DNA from: Ruegeria sp. TM1040
GTDB taxonomy: Bacteria > Pseudomonadota > Alphaproteobacteria > Rhodobacterales > Rhodobacteraceae
Direction of reading: 5' to 3'
Assembly (NCBI RefSeq): GCF_000014065.1
Contig: NC_008044.1
Location: forward strand, 1,697,501-1,761,500
DNA: 64,000 bases
Position 1 is the stretch's first letter; each line of letters begins with the position of its first letter. Positions 36,586-44,349 of the stretch are shown one piece after another. A program made the translations under genes and the position numbers. The notes beneath the pieces were generated by a model that saw only the letters and a list, made by a program, of their open reading frames with translations, was not told the DNA's origin and did not search any database.

Positions 36586-37131
36586 TCAGTTCGGGCGAAA
36601 TCCGGGCAGATCGAGATCCGCGCCCCATTCGCTATCCTCAGCGCTTTCATGCGCCGCCTGTCGCGCGGCCTCTTTCTTACCGAGCTTTGTTTCTCGATCG
36701 GGCTTCGCAGCATCCTTGCTCGACTGAGCATCATCGAGGCGTCGGCTGGCCCCCATCAGGTCGTTCTTTTCCAGCATCTGCATCAAAAGCCGCTCGGCCC
36801 CGATGTTGCCTGCCTCGGCCGCCGCCCAGGTCCGCTCGAACCGCCGCGCCTCGAGCCGATCTCGCATTTTGTTCCGCTCACCGAGCTCGGATCTAAAATA
36901 CCGCTTTAGCGTCGGCTCCGAGATCGCATTGCCCGTGCGCGGATCCACGATGCAGGAGGCAATTCGACCATTCGACCAGCCCAAGCCAAGTAACATACTG
37001 ACTTTACGTGCATTTTCCTCAGTCCTTTGGAACTTGGGACGTCCCCGCTTTCCTTTGGTGGAAAAGACAGGGTTCCCAAAGAGGTCAAAGGCGTCGGGAT
37101 TTTCATTCTCGGCCAAAAAAATTCTCCACAT
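36586..37131 (-). CDS. terS: Terminase small subunit-like protein
   Basis: 181 residues. The N-terminal part contains a possible helix-turn-helix (RKVSMLLGLGWSNGRIASCIVDPRTGNAISEPTLKRYFRSEL), followed by a charged helical oligomerisation region. It stands directly before TerL, the usual place of TerS, and selects the packaging site. The C-terminal GADLDLPGFRP motif may bind TerL. The start at 37131 has no strong Shine-Dalgarno and is tentative. Confidence 0.75.
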   Translation of the reverse strand: MWRIFLAENENPDAFDLFGNPVFSTKGKRGRPKFQRTEENARKVSMLLGLGWSNGRIASCIVDPRTGNAISEPTLKRYFRSELGERNKMRDRLEARRFERTWAAAEAGNIGAERLLMQMLEKNDLMGASRRLDDAQSSKDAAKPDRETKLGKKEAARQAAHESAEDSEWGADLDLPGFRPN

Positions 37132-37171
37132 GAGATAGGCGCCGGTTTGGGTATTCCGCCCCCTGGAGGGA

Positions 37172-37537
37172 TCAGCCCCCCCCTATGCCCCCGGCGATCC
37201 GCTCGGCGGCCTCAGTGCGCTGTTTCTCCCTGTCGTGGCAGGGTTTGCACAGGCACTGCAGGTTATTGAGATCCCAGAACAGATCTGGATCCCCATTGTG
37301 GCGACGAACGTGATCACCGATGAGCTTCGATGTGTCAGCCTCAATCGCCCCACACATCTGGCAGGTGAAGAGATCACGCTCGAAGCACTGCATCCGCAGC
37401 CTGCTCCAGCGTGCCGTGCTGTACCATTTCCGCCATGCATGTTGCTGTCGGCGCGTCGTGTCAAAGTCGGTCTTCAGGGCCGCAATGCGCGGTTTCAATC
37501 CCTGAAGTCTTGGCTCCAGTCTCTTCAGCTTAGGCAT
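37172..37537 (-). CDS. HNH endonuclease
   Basis: 121 residues with the HNH core: CxxC in FTCQMCGAIEADTSKLIGDHVRRHNGDPDLFWDLNNLQCLCKPCHDREKQ. The His of GDHV, the Asn of DLNNLQ and the His of CHDREK form the catalytic set, and four Cys hold zinc. HNH proteins adjacent to the terminase genes are needed for DNA cleavage at cos sites in HK97-like phages, so this phage is probably of the cos type. It is the first gene of the late operon after the hairpin at 37564-37589. Confidence 0.92.
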   Translation of the reverse strand: MPKLKRLEPRLQGLKPRIAALKTDFDTTRRQQHAWRKWYSTARWSRLRMQCFERDLFTCQMCGAIEADTSKLIGDHVRRHNGDPDLFWDLNNLQCLCKPCHDREKQRTEAAERIAGGIGGG

Positions 37538-37563
37538 CAGCGCCTCGAACTATGATAGAGAAA

Positions 37564-37589
37564 GCCCGGCAGCGATGATCGCTCCGGGC
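37564..37589 (-). terminator. Hairpin terminator before the late operon
   Basis: GCCCGG (37564-37569) pairs with CCGGGC (37584-37589) and AGCGA with TCGCT inside, making an 11-bp stem with one bulged base and a 3-base loop. On the minus strand it is followed by TTTCTCTAT, a weak T-tract. It lies between the NusG-like gene and the HNH-terminase genes, so it could hold back late transcription until antitermination occurs. Confidence 0.6.
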
Positions 37590-37725
37590 ACATTACAGGC
37601 GGGTCACTCTGAGCGTTTTTAACCAGAGTCCGCCGCCCACCTTCCGGGGCGCTGCCGCGTATCGCGCGGGGACCTGCCGGAATGGGGCTATGGTTGGGGA
37701 CGTTAGTCGCGGCTCTTAGTCCCAG

Positions 37726-38313
37726 TCAAGTGTTTCGCTGAATCGCAACAAGGTCATCTACCGATGTCGTCGTTAGCACCTCGCGCCCAAAGAGCTTGAA
37801 ACTTACCTTGGCGCCATTGTCCGCGAGAACCTGGACTACTTCGCAATGGTGCCCGACGAAAGCGCCCGATTTGAACAGCGCAGCGTCACCACGTTGGATC
37901 GACTGGCGACGTCGACGCATACGCTCCTCTGCACGACGCGCCCGATCGGCGTCTTCATCAACCCGACGCATAGCATGAAGCGAACGCAGGTCGTTCGGGA
38001 GGATTACGCCCCACGCGCCATCTGCACGCGTGAGCGCGCCCTGTATGAACGGGCAAGACAGAACCTCATGCGGCTTAGCTTCGCCGGGAAAGCGAGCGAA
38101 CACATAGCCCGGCAGGTAACGACGATGGTATTCACGCGCCTTTCCAGCTCTCGTAGTACGGCGCGTAGTGACCGGGTGAAAGCCATAGACACCACGTCGA
38201 CGAAGCCATGCCTCAGCCTGATCTTCCTTCTGCGGTAGCACAAACAGTGCATGCCACCGTACCGCACCAGGCATACACAGGACGCTGCCTGCCACTGCCG
38301 AACGACCTGTCAT
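37726..38313 (-). CDS. NusG/RfaH-like transcription elongation factor of the phage
   Basis: 195 residues from the ATG at 38313, which follows GAGGG five bases upstream; other possible starts (38331, 38403) would enter the repeat array. The N-terminal domain has the NusG pattern: VRWHALFVLPQKEDQAEAWLRRRGVYGFHPV and YHRRYLPGYVFARF. The C-terminal part has a KOW-like segment near KVSFKLFGREVLTT. NusG binds RNA polymerase and alters pausing and termination. It is the last early gene before the late operon and a terminator separates the two, so an antitermination role for late genes is a sensible hypothesis. Confidence 0.82.
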   Translation of the reverse strand: MTGRSAVAGSVLCMPGAVRWHALFVLPQKEDQAEAWLRRRGVYGFHPVTTRRTTRAGKAREYHRRYLPGYVFARFPGEAKPHEVLSCPFIQGALTRADGAWGVILPNDLRSLHAMRRVDEDADRARRAEERMRRRRQSIQRGDAALFKSGAFVGHHCEVVQVLADNGAKVSFKLFGREVLTTTSVDDLVAIQRNT

Positions 38314-38351
38314 GTTCACCCTCATCATCATTTTCACTGCCCTTTTTCGCC

Positions 38352-38630
38352 CGTTACGCTTTGACTTAAGTGTAACGCCACCGTAACGGCCTGCGTAACT
38401 CACCCAAGTCTCTGTTTATTAATGTCTTTTTGTTATCAGATAGATTTGAGTTCCGGCGTTACGATGAATATGTGCACACCGTTCGCGCGCCTGCCCGTCA
38501 GGGAGGCTCTCCCTGCAGCGTAACGCCGTAACCGCACTGAATTTTTTCATATATTCTGAATTATTTTCAATGCATTGCCTCCGTTACTTAAGGCGTTACG
38601 TTTGCGTTACGCTCGAGCTCAAACGTAACG
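38352..38630. repeat. Mirror-symmetric array of CGTTACG/CGTAACG elements with two AT-rich blocks (candidate origin)
   Basis: Eleven GTTAC or GTAAC elements occur in 279 bases, at 38353, 38372, 38383, 38395, 38458, 38520, 38528, 38583, 38595, 38606 and 38625. The left group has spacings 19, 11 and 12; the right group has the same in mirror order. A middle pair is at 38457-38463 and 38519-38525. All are symmetric about position 38491. Two AT-rich blocks, about 38411-38447 and 38536-38573, are placed symmetrically too. The array is between the helicase gene end and the NusG-like gene. A perfect hairpin CAGGGAG-GCT-CTCCCTG is at 38499-38515. Interpreted as a replication origin with iterons or as a large operator. 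Confidence 0.8.
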
Positions 38631-38643
38631 CCCATCCAACCTA

Positions 38644-40518
38644 TCAGATGCCATCCTCCCCCTCGTTCGAGGCGGTTTCTTTGATATAGCCGGGGAGGAA
38701 ACGCGCGGGCACAACGAGGCCCCTCTTGGGCCTACCATCAACTCTGACTGGCTTTGGCGCAGGAGCCACCTCAGGCATAGTATCCAGCGCTGCGCGGTGC
38801 CCACCGCCACGCCACCGCGTGTTCGCGAGCGCCTTGTTCAGCTGCGGGTTCTCACCGTTTGCCACGAAGAGGTCGCGCTGCCCGCGCTCGCCCGGCATGA
38901 CCCTCAGCCCCAATCGAGCGAGGAGCTTGTTCTGGTATTCGCCCGACTTCACGTCCTGGAACTCCTGGATGGTCTGGATCAACTCGCTAACCGAAATCAT
39001 GCCACCGTGATCCTTGTGGATCATCGCTCCGAAGATCCACGTCAGCAGGCGCTCACCTTCGCCCTCCTCCTCAGCCTCGCGGGTTTCCTCGACAAGCGGG
39101 AGTGCCATGGCCAGAGCGCGCTCCATGCGCTTAGGATCGGCCTGATTTGTCTCAGGGTCCACCAGCGGCCTCTCGAACAGCATCAGGTCCCAGCCGGCAA
39201 GCAATGCGCCTACCGTGTCTCCTGCACGTGCCTGGGCGCCGAGGCTCTGCACAAGGCTGTTGTAAACCCGAAACGTGCTATCCCAACGCTGGGACGCTAG
39301 GCTTAGCATGCGCCTCCAAACCCGGGGGCCAAGCTCCTTTGCCCTTCGTTCCAACTTGTCGAGCTCGACCGCGTCATGCGCCGGATCTGAAGACTTCTCT
39401 CTAACCTTCAGAGGAACAACGACAAACCGGGATCTGTCCTGTGGCGTCATCGATCCTGGAATGATCGAGCCCAGAAGGCCCGCTCCGTAGATCTCAAAGC
39501 GAATGCCAGTATGGTCAGAGGTCCCTCGCTCCACCCGCGCGCCATGCGCATCGGACATCAGACGAAACAGAGCGATTACATCTTCGATGTCGCCGGTCCC
39601 GGTGCCCTCGGCCTCATCAAAGATCCGCGCAATCGCCATCCGGTTGGTTGTCTGCCTGATCGAGGCCGATGACCCGCTGCTCTTCACACCTGTCGACATC
39701 CCACCTAGCAGCGAAGATATCACCTCGAGCAACGTTGTTTTACCGGCACCAGAACGCCCACGGATCCACATATGGCTGCGCCATCGGGGGTACTGGCCTA
39801 GTGCCGCCTGACCAATCCAACCTATCACCAGATCCACGGCATCTGGAGACACCCAGTTCCACCCATCGCGAAGCGCCATCCGGATGATGTTCATCTCTTC
39901 TGCAGTGGCCGCGACCCCATCCGGGAGGCCCAGCGTCGGCACTGCGGGATAGAGGTCACTACCGATCATGCGCCCGACAACCTCTTCTTCCGATGAGGTC
40001 TCGACCGTTTCGCCGAGGTGGACAACCGGATGCACAGATCCGCCACGCCAAGTCCCGAAATGGCGGACCGGTTTCGATGGATCATAAAGCGGCATTTCGG
40101 CACAGGCCTGCATGAGCTTGTCAGCCGCATTTGCAGGGTTGAAATCTGTATCCTTGCGCGCGTCCGGCGGAGCGATATCTTTCAGGTGCCGTTTCGGCGT
40201 TGTGCTGCCAGCCAGCAATGACACCAGATTGGCACGCTGACTCAAAGCGCCTGCGGTCAAATCGATTCTCTCACCGCGGGCATTGAGGAAATAGTACTTT
40301 CCCGCAGACATACCGAGCGGCTGCACGGGGAATCCTTCTGGCAAGATCGATGACGGCTTGCCGCTGCCCTGCTTACCACCACGCCCCGCCCTACCCGCTC
40401 CAGCGCCCGATTTTCCAATTGGTCCTCTCGGTTTCTGAGGTGGCGGACCATCATCCATCGGAGCGATCACTTCTTCATTTTCGAAATCCGCTTGCAGCGC
40501 ATCGCTATCCTGCGTCAT
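38644..40518 (-). CDS. Phage replication helicase/ATPase
   Basis: 624 residues from the ATG at 40518 (GGAGGG five bases upstream). Residues 1-65 are a disordered, Gly/Pro/Lys-rich leader. Residues about 245-420 form an ATPase with Walker A WIRGRSGAGKTTLLE and Walker B IARIFDEAEG, a helicase-like layout similar to DUF927/primase-coupled ATPases. The C-terminal domain contains a possible winged helix (MISVSELIQTIQEFQD). It lies after a primase-like gene and directly before the candidate origin, so it probably unwinds the phage DNA. The precise family could not be fixed. Confidence 0.78.
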   Translation of the reverse strand: MTQDSDALQADFENEEVIAPMDDGPPPQKPRGPIGKSGAGAGRAGRGGKQGSGKPSSILPEGFPVQPLGMSAGKYYFLNARGERIDLTAGALSQRANLVSLLAGSTTPKRHLKDIAPPDARKDTDFNPANAADKLMQACAEMPLYDPSKPVRHFGTWRGGSVHPVVHLGETVETSSEEEVVGRMIGSDLYPAVPTLGLPDGVAATAEEMNIIRMALRDGWNWVSPDAVDLVIGWIGQAALGQYPRWRSHMWIRGRSGAGKTTLLEVISSLLGGMSTGVKSSGSSASIRQTTNRMAIARIFDEAEGTGTGDIEDVIALFRLMSDAHGARVERGTSDHTGIRFEIYGAGLLGSIIPGSMTPQDRSRFVVVPLKVREKSSDPAHDAVELDKLERRAKELGPRVWRRMLSLASQRWDSTFRVYNSLVQSLGAQARAGDTVGALLAGWDLMLFERPLVDPETNQADPKRMERALAMALPLVEETREAEEEGEGERLLTWIFGAMIHKDHGGMISVSELIQTIQEFQDVKSGEYQNKLLARLGLRVMPGERGQRDLFVANGENPQLNKALANTRWRGGGHRAALDTMPEVAPAPKPVRVDGRPKRGLVVPARFLPGYIKETASNEGEDGI

Positions 40519-40547
40519 GCCTGCCCTCCTTTCCTGCAATTGGCCCG

Positions 40548-40829
40548 TTAGGACTCTTTTGATTGACTAAACTCGTGCGCGAGCGTCGCTGCCCGAAACA
40601 GCGACAGGCACCATTCCTCCAGCTCACGCGCGAGCCCATCGTCGCCATCGCTGCCGGCCGTGACTGCGCGCTGACCGGACACGCCGGCCTTCCACGCGAG
40701 CCAACGCGACATTGCCGCCAGCTCGCTGGCATCAAGATCTGGACGCCGTGAGGCGTAGAATTCCTCTGCAGTCTCGCTGATATGTTCGGCCTGTCTGGCA
40801 TCATCGGGACACAGGAATTCGATCTGCAT
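40548..40829 (-). CDS. Small acidic protein between primase and helicase genes
   Basis: 93 residues, acidic and helical (ISETAEEFYASRRPDLDASELAAMSRWLAWKAG). Starts three bases after the primase-like gene and ends 29 bases before the helicase start. No motif identified. It could be a helicase loader or accessory factor by position only. Confidence 0.65.
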   Translation of the reverse strand: MQIEFLCPDDARQAEHISETAEEFYASRRPDLDASELAAMSRWLAWKAGVSGQRAVTAGSDGDDGLARELEEWCLSLFRAATLAHEFSQSKES

Positions 40830-40832
40830 GGG

Positions 40833-41675
40833 TTACACTCCACCCTTCGCAGCGGAGCCGATCCGCACGATCGACGCCCGTAAGCCGGGGCGAACGTGCA
40901 TCGAGCGCTTCAGACCACTTTCGAGCTTCTGCCGAGTGCCAGTCCTGTCATCTTCCTGAAGGAACACGAGGCGCTTCACCCAATGCGGCGCGACGAATGA
41001 GGTATCATCTGACAGATCAGGCAGGCCCGAGTATCGAACACCCTTCTGCCGCTGCATCTTGCCGGACATCACCTTGAGATCCACAACAGCCCAATAGGCC
41101 GCATCCTCTAGCCCGGATGGGCGTGACGCATAGGCGCGCAGGGCCGCTTCCAGGCTACGTGCTACTACCAGAGCCGTGGCTGCCTCTGGCCAAACCAGCG
41201 GCAGGAATCCCCCTTTACAGGATCCGCGCACGATCTCTGCAGGCATATGGTCCCCGTCCATTTGAATGCTTGCGCGCCCATGCGGCGGCTTTGGATCAAC
41301 CCAAATTTGGTTGACGCCAAGCAGCTGGCCTGCCTCAGAGAAGATCCCGCCGAGGACACAAGGCCCGCGATGTAGCTCATGGTATAGGCCTCCGGATTTC
41401 TTCATGTACGGATGGTCAAGCACGAACCGGAGATTTGCAGGAATTTCATCCAACTGGATGCCCTGCGAGGCAAGATAGGCAGCAACGACGCCGCGCGATC
41501 CGGGGATTGACTTACGCCACAGGCTGCGCGCATCGGCCACCGCCTGGCGGCGATACGGGTCGTTCAGCGTTCCTGCGACCACCGACTGCGATCGCGGCCG
41601 ATCCGAAATCGGGATGACCGGCGTGATCGTGTCGAATGGATCTCCTGTGTCCACTAGATCAAACCCATCTTTCAC
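40833..41675 (-). CDS. Primase-like (DUF7146/TOPRIM) protein
   Basis: 280 residues. The first half has the pattern ARSLWRKSIPGSRGVVAAYLASQGI ... LRFVLDHPYMKKSGGLYHEL...PCVLGGIFSEAGQLLGVNQIWVD, seen in the DUF7146 domain of phage primases, and the second half is TOPRIM-like (ALVVARSLEAALRAYAS, then VFLQEDDRTG). The usual first catalytic Glu of TOPRIM (EGxE) appears changed (ARSLE), while the Asp pair is kept, so activity may be altered. Its start overlaps the preceding gene by ATGA. It is followed by the small gene and the helicase. Confidence 0.75.
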   Translation of the reverse strand: MKDGFDLVDTGDPFDTITPVIPISDRPRSQSVVAGTLNDPYRRQAVADARSLWRKSIPGSRGVVAAYLASQGIQLDEIPANLRFVLDHPYMKKSGGLYHELHRGPCVLGGIFSEAGQLLGVNQIWVDPKPPHGRASIQMDGDHMPAEIVRGSCKGGFLPLVWPEAATALVVARSLEAALRAYASRPSGLEDAAYWAVVDLKVMSGKMQRQKGVRYSGLPDLSDDTSFVAPHWVKRLVFLQEDDRTGTRQKLESGLKRSMHVRPGLRASIVRIGSAAKGGV

Positions 41676-42151
41676 GGTTTCACCTTATAGAAAGTTCCGG
41701 CCGGATCGGCCCTTTCCAAAAACTTGCGCCGATCCGCATCCGCCATGACTTCCCAGAAGGCGACGAACAGACGCTTCCGAGCCGCCTCGGACAGCTGCGT
41801 GCGTTCCAGACGGCGGATGCCCGCAGCGACATACGCCTCCAGTTCAGCAGGGTGTGCGATATCGGCCCAAAACCTTGCGTCGCCGCGCAGATCACCGAAC
41901 ACATCAAGCTCCGGCATGCCTGCGCCGGCACCATCCAGCCAGGACACCAAGAGGGTCGCAACCTTACGGACATCCTCAGGCTGCACCGCCTTTAGCAGCA
42001 CGCACAGCTCCACGAGCAGAGATCCTCGACGCTCACTCTGGGACTCCTCCGGTTTGCCCTCACAGCATTTGGCGTCCTGCACATTCAACGGACCGCCCTC
42101 AGCATGGGGCGATTTGCGTTTCCACCGAAACCACCCGCGATCATCCCTCAT
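41672..42151 (-). CDS. Early phage protein of unknown function
   Basis: 159 residues from the ATG at 42151; the upstream frame through the ParB gene is not used. Charged and helical with the middle LVELCVLLKAVQPEDVRKVATLLVSWLDGAG and a C-terminal IRRLERTQLSEAARKRLFVAFWEVMAD. Its start overlaps the ParB-like gene by about ten bases and its stop overlaps the primase start by ATGA. No family recognised; a replication accessory role is only a guess from its neighbours. Confidence 0.62.
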   Translation of the reverse strand: MRDDRGWFRWKRKSPHAEGGPLNVQDAKCCEGKPEESQSERRGSLLVELCVLLKAVQPEDVRKVATLLVSWLDGAGAGMPELDVFGDLRGDARFWADIAHPAELEAYVAAGIRRLERTQLSEAARKRLFVAFWEVMADADRRKFLERADPAGTFYKVKP

Positions 42152-43022
42152 CTCCCTCAGAAGGAAGATATGAGCCAATCTCGCCGCTGCGCGCCGATTG
42201 GCGCAGGAGAGCCTTGAACGATTTTGCCGCGAGCGCGTAGTCAGACCATTTCGCAAACTCAGGTCTCTCGCGCATCACGCCGATCCGGTCCCGTACACTG
42301 ACCAGATTTGCTTTCGACACGAAGGCCTCGAGGTTCAGCTCACACATCTCAGGTTCATCCCAGAGGGTGGCAAACCAGGGCCGCAGAATACGGGCTTGAT
42401 ACAGCTGCGGATCCTCGGCGCATGCGGATCCGGATAATGCCCGCAATGCCCGCGTCACGATCGATGCACCATTCTTTTGTGACGTGTATCCCCGCACCAG
42501 CCCGATGGCATAGATCTCACGGGCCTCGCGGTTGCGAGCAGACTTATTGTACGGCATGAGCCGGCAGCCGCTGGCGCTCACAGCGGCATCAGCGATCCGC
42601 GCCGATGTATCACCCGCCGCAAGCCCAGCTTTGAACAGATGGAACGCCGAGACATTGGTCCGAGCCGAATTGATCGCCGCGAAACAGGATGCCTGCTCAG
42701 GCGGCGCAATATTCGCGACCATTGCCGGAACGCGTACCAGCCCCCTCATGGCGGCAGCATGCACGCGGTGCTGACCATCGATGATCGCAAACCTATCACA
42801 GCCCTCGCCGCTGGGGGCAACAGTGATCGGAGTAAACTTGGACCAATCGAACTTGATCGCTATTTTTCGGATAACACTCCAGTTCTTTGCCCCAAGCGGA
42901 CGCTGGTAGAGGTCATTCACGACAAGATCGGAGATCTCTAACCAGCGCAATTCCGGCTCGGATACGGGCGCTTTCACCTGGACCGGTGGCTGTTCTGATA
43001 CATCGATTGGTCGAAGTGTCAT
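42141..43022 (-). CDS. ParB-like nuclease-domain protein 1 (leftward early operon)
   Basis: 293 residues. The ParB/Srx core is at residues about 25-110 with the motif IIDGQHRVHAAAMRG, the nucleotide-binding region of ParB-like proteins; there is no clear DNA-binding HTH as in partition proteins. The C-terminal half is helical (LLRQSARSGEIGS). Such proteins are common in phages and mobile elements and often act as DNA-binding or nuclease-like regulators. Overlaps the preceding gene by ATGA. A second, unrelated ParB-like gene is at 48447. Confidence 0.82.
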   Translation of the reverse strand: MTLRPIDVSEQPPVQVKAPVSEPELRWLEISDLVVNDLYQRPLGAKNWSVIRKIAIKFDWSKFTPITVAPSGEGCDRFAIIDGQHRVHAAAMRGLVRVPAMVANIAPPEQASCFAAINSARTNVSAFHLFKAGLAAGDTSARIADAAVSASGCRLMPYNKSARNREAREIYAIGLVRGYTSQKNGASIVTRALRALSGSACAEDPQLYQARILRPWFATLWDEPEMCELNLEAFVSKANLVSVRDRIGVMRERPEFAKWSDYALAAKSFKALLRQSARSGEIGSYLPSEGDEG

Positions 43023-43297
43023 GCGTCATCTCCATCTGTCGAAAGATCTGCTTCAAGCTCATCGAAGCGATGCGCCAAACGGCGCAGTTGCGTCCCCATC
43101 CCGCGCTGCACGAATCCGGTGAACATCGGGCGCATAAACTTGGCTTCGGTCGCCTCACCCGCGATGAGGGCAAAAGTCTTTCCGTTCTCAGGATGATCAC
43201 AGAGCTCAAACAGGATATGCCCGACGCGGAACTTTTCCCGATCAAAGGTCTTGGGATCCGGATGCCGCGAACGGCTGCGTGAGCTATGTGCGCTCAT
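43019..43297 (-). CDS. Small early protein
   Basis: 92 residues from the ATG at 43297, which overlaps the stop of the small gene in front (ATGA). The start is Ser/Arg/His-rich (MSAHSSRSRSRHPDPKT), followed by a folded part with FELCDHPENGKTFALI. It ends by overlapping the ParB-like gene. Function unknown; it may bind DNA through its basic N-terminus. Confidence 0.6.
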   Translation of the reverse strand: MSAHSSRSRSRHPDPKTFDREKFRVGHILFELCDHPENGKTFALIAGEATEAKFMRPMFTGFVQRGMGTQLRRLAHRFDELEADLSTDGDDA

Positions 43298-43467
43298 GCG
43301 ACTGCCCCCTGAAAAAGGGGCGCGTAATTGCATTCGCCATCACGCGCCCAGGTTCCGCAGGGAGGAGTTGTGGGGGCTGCATGCAGGTCACCTGCCCCTC
43401 CATCGGTGGTGTCCTCGGCAAGGAGCTCGCCGACACCTGCTGCATTAACTTCCGAGCGATAGGTCAC
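43294..43467 (-). CDS. Small 57-residue early protein, GTG start
   Basis: The frame from GTG at 43467 to TGA at 43294 encodes 57 residues. Its start overlaps the stop of the preceding gene (GTGA) and its stop overlaps the start of the next (ATGA), so it fills the gap without leaving a single free base. This is strong evidence that it is a true gene, although it is short. The protein has two Cys (PPCGTWARDGECNYAP) that may bind metal or form a disulfide. Not recognised. Confidence 0.68.
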   Translation of the reverse strand: MTYRSEVNAAGVGELLAEDTTDGGAGDLHAAPTTPPCGTWARDGECNYAPLFQGAVA

Positions 43468-43940
43468 TGCACATCCCCCGCAATCGATCGACGGATTGAC
43501 GCCACGCCAGCATTCAATTCGTTGAGCATCGCATCATAGGCGGCGATGGCCCGGCCACTCTGCTCGTGTACATCCGCAGCTTCTTTCCGGGCGCGCTGGA
43601 TGGTTTCGCGGCTGGGCTTCTGTTCGGCACGAGCGACCGCTTCAACCATCTCGGTGCTTTCGCGCAGCATCTCGAGGTGATGCGCAAGGATCTCCTCGGC
43701 GCCGGTCGCGTCCTCGCATTCCCGGTTCAAGAGGTTCACGAAGGATCGATCCCCCGTGGCCTTGGTCAGTGCCAGCACACAGAGAAAGCTGATATCGAGG
43801 TGCCCGTTTTGCACCTTTGACAGGGTTCCGGCCGCGATCCCCTCTCCAGTCTCCGCTTCGATCGCGGCACAGGCCGCCGGGATGCCGCCTGCCCGCTTGA
43901 TCAGCGCCTTGGCCATATGTGCAGAAAGCTTCTTATCCAT
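43464..43940 (-). CDS. Phage regulatory protein (CII/HTH-like)
   Basis: 158 residues. The N-terminal third reads AKALIKRAGGIPAACAAIEAETGEGIAAGTLSKVQNGHLDISF, a helix-turn-helix of the type in phage regulators; the rest is a long charged helix (RETIQRARKEAADVHEQSGRAI). It is the second gene of the leftward early operon, the position of CII in lambda-like phages. It may regulate the lytic-lysogenic choice or replication. No family name can be given. Confidence 0.75.
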   Translation of the reverse strand: MDKKLSAHMAKALIKRAGGIPAACAAIEAETGEGIAAGTLSKVQNGHLDISFLCVLALTKATGDRSFVNLLNRECEDATGAEEILAHHLEMLRESTEMVEAVARAEQKPSRETIQRARKEAADVHEQSGRAIAAYDAMLNELNAGVASIRRSIAGDVQ

Positions 43941-44015
43941 CGGAAACTCTTATTCCTTGGGGTTTTGGGGTTCCGCGCCGAAACTGACGGCATGGAAAGC
44001 TGTGATACTCAACGA

Positions 44016-44234
44016 TCAGGAGCCTGCGTGTACTCTTGCGATGTCCTCGAAATCGACCTTCAATCCTCGCCGTCTGGCGCTGTTCATAATCCGAAGGTGG
44101 TACTTCGCGGGAATACTCCCTCTTGCCGCCCAACGCTGCACGACGATCGGCTGCACATCAGCATCCTTGGCCAACTCTCCGCGAGACGGCCATCGATCAA
44201 TCAATTCGGCGACGCTCGAAACTCTTCCATCCAT
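44016..44234 (-). CDS. Cro-like repressor
   Basis: 72 residues with a helix-turn-helix (VAELIDRWPSRGELAKDADVQPIVVQRWAARGSIP), the pattern of small Cro/YdaS-type proteins. First gene of the leftward early operon, right behind the promoter at 44297-44269, with a leader of about 28 bases. Divergent from the repressor gene at 44350. Cro proteins bind the same operators as the repressor and turn down its synthesis during lytic growth. Its DNA targets are presumably the TGACC-N5-GGTCA sites. Confidence 0.78.
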   Translation of the reverse strand: MDGRVSSVAELIDRWPSRGELAKDADVQPIVVQRWAARGSIPAKYHLRIMNSARRRGLKVDFEDIARVHAGS

Positions 44235-44268
44235 GACTTGATGTAGCCCCTATCGTGTATGGCACGAA

Positions 44269-44297
44269 ACATAATGACCATTTCGGTCATTCGTCAA
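44269..44297 (-). promoter_or_regulatory. Leftward early promoter (lambda PR-like)
   Basis: TTGACG (44297-44292), 17 bases, then TTATGT (44274-44269) on the minus strand. The 17-base spacer contains the perfect operator TGACC-N5-GGTCA, so a bound repressor would exclude RNA polymerase. Transcription should start near 44262 and give the Cro-like gene and the replication operon. Confidence 0.72.
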
Positions 44298-44335
44298 CTG
44301 TCCTTTTTGGTGATTGAAAATGAACAGCTTGGTCA
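44275..44335. promoter_or_regulatory. Right operator cluster, three sites
   Basis: Three 15-bp sites: 44275-44289 TGACC-N5-GGTCA (perfect), 44299-44313 TGTCC-N5-GGTGA (two changes), 44321-44335 TGAAC-N5-GGTCA (one change). The distances are 24 and 22 bp, about two turns of helix. The outer sites lie in the spacers of the two divergent promoters, the middle one between them, as in the lambda OR1-OR2-OR3 region. The same operator recurs at 46252 and 46283. Confidence 0.78.
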
Positions 44336-44349
44336 CGATAACAAGTGTC
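44314..44349 (+). promoter_or_regulatory. Repressor promoter giving a leaderless mRNA
   Basis: TTGAAA (44314-44319), exactly 17 bases, then GATAAC (44337-44342). The first base transcribed would be about 44349-44350, which is the A of an ATG. That gene has no Shine-Dalgarno, so translation would begin at the very 5' end of the message, as for lambda cI from PRM. The operator at 44321-44335 lies in the spacer. Confidence 0.65.

Noticed and set aside
16970-38313. A gene transfer agent cluster
   Set aside because: The holin family and HK97-type genes recall GTAs, but there are integrase, excisionase, immunity, replication and att sites, so it is a prophage.
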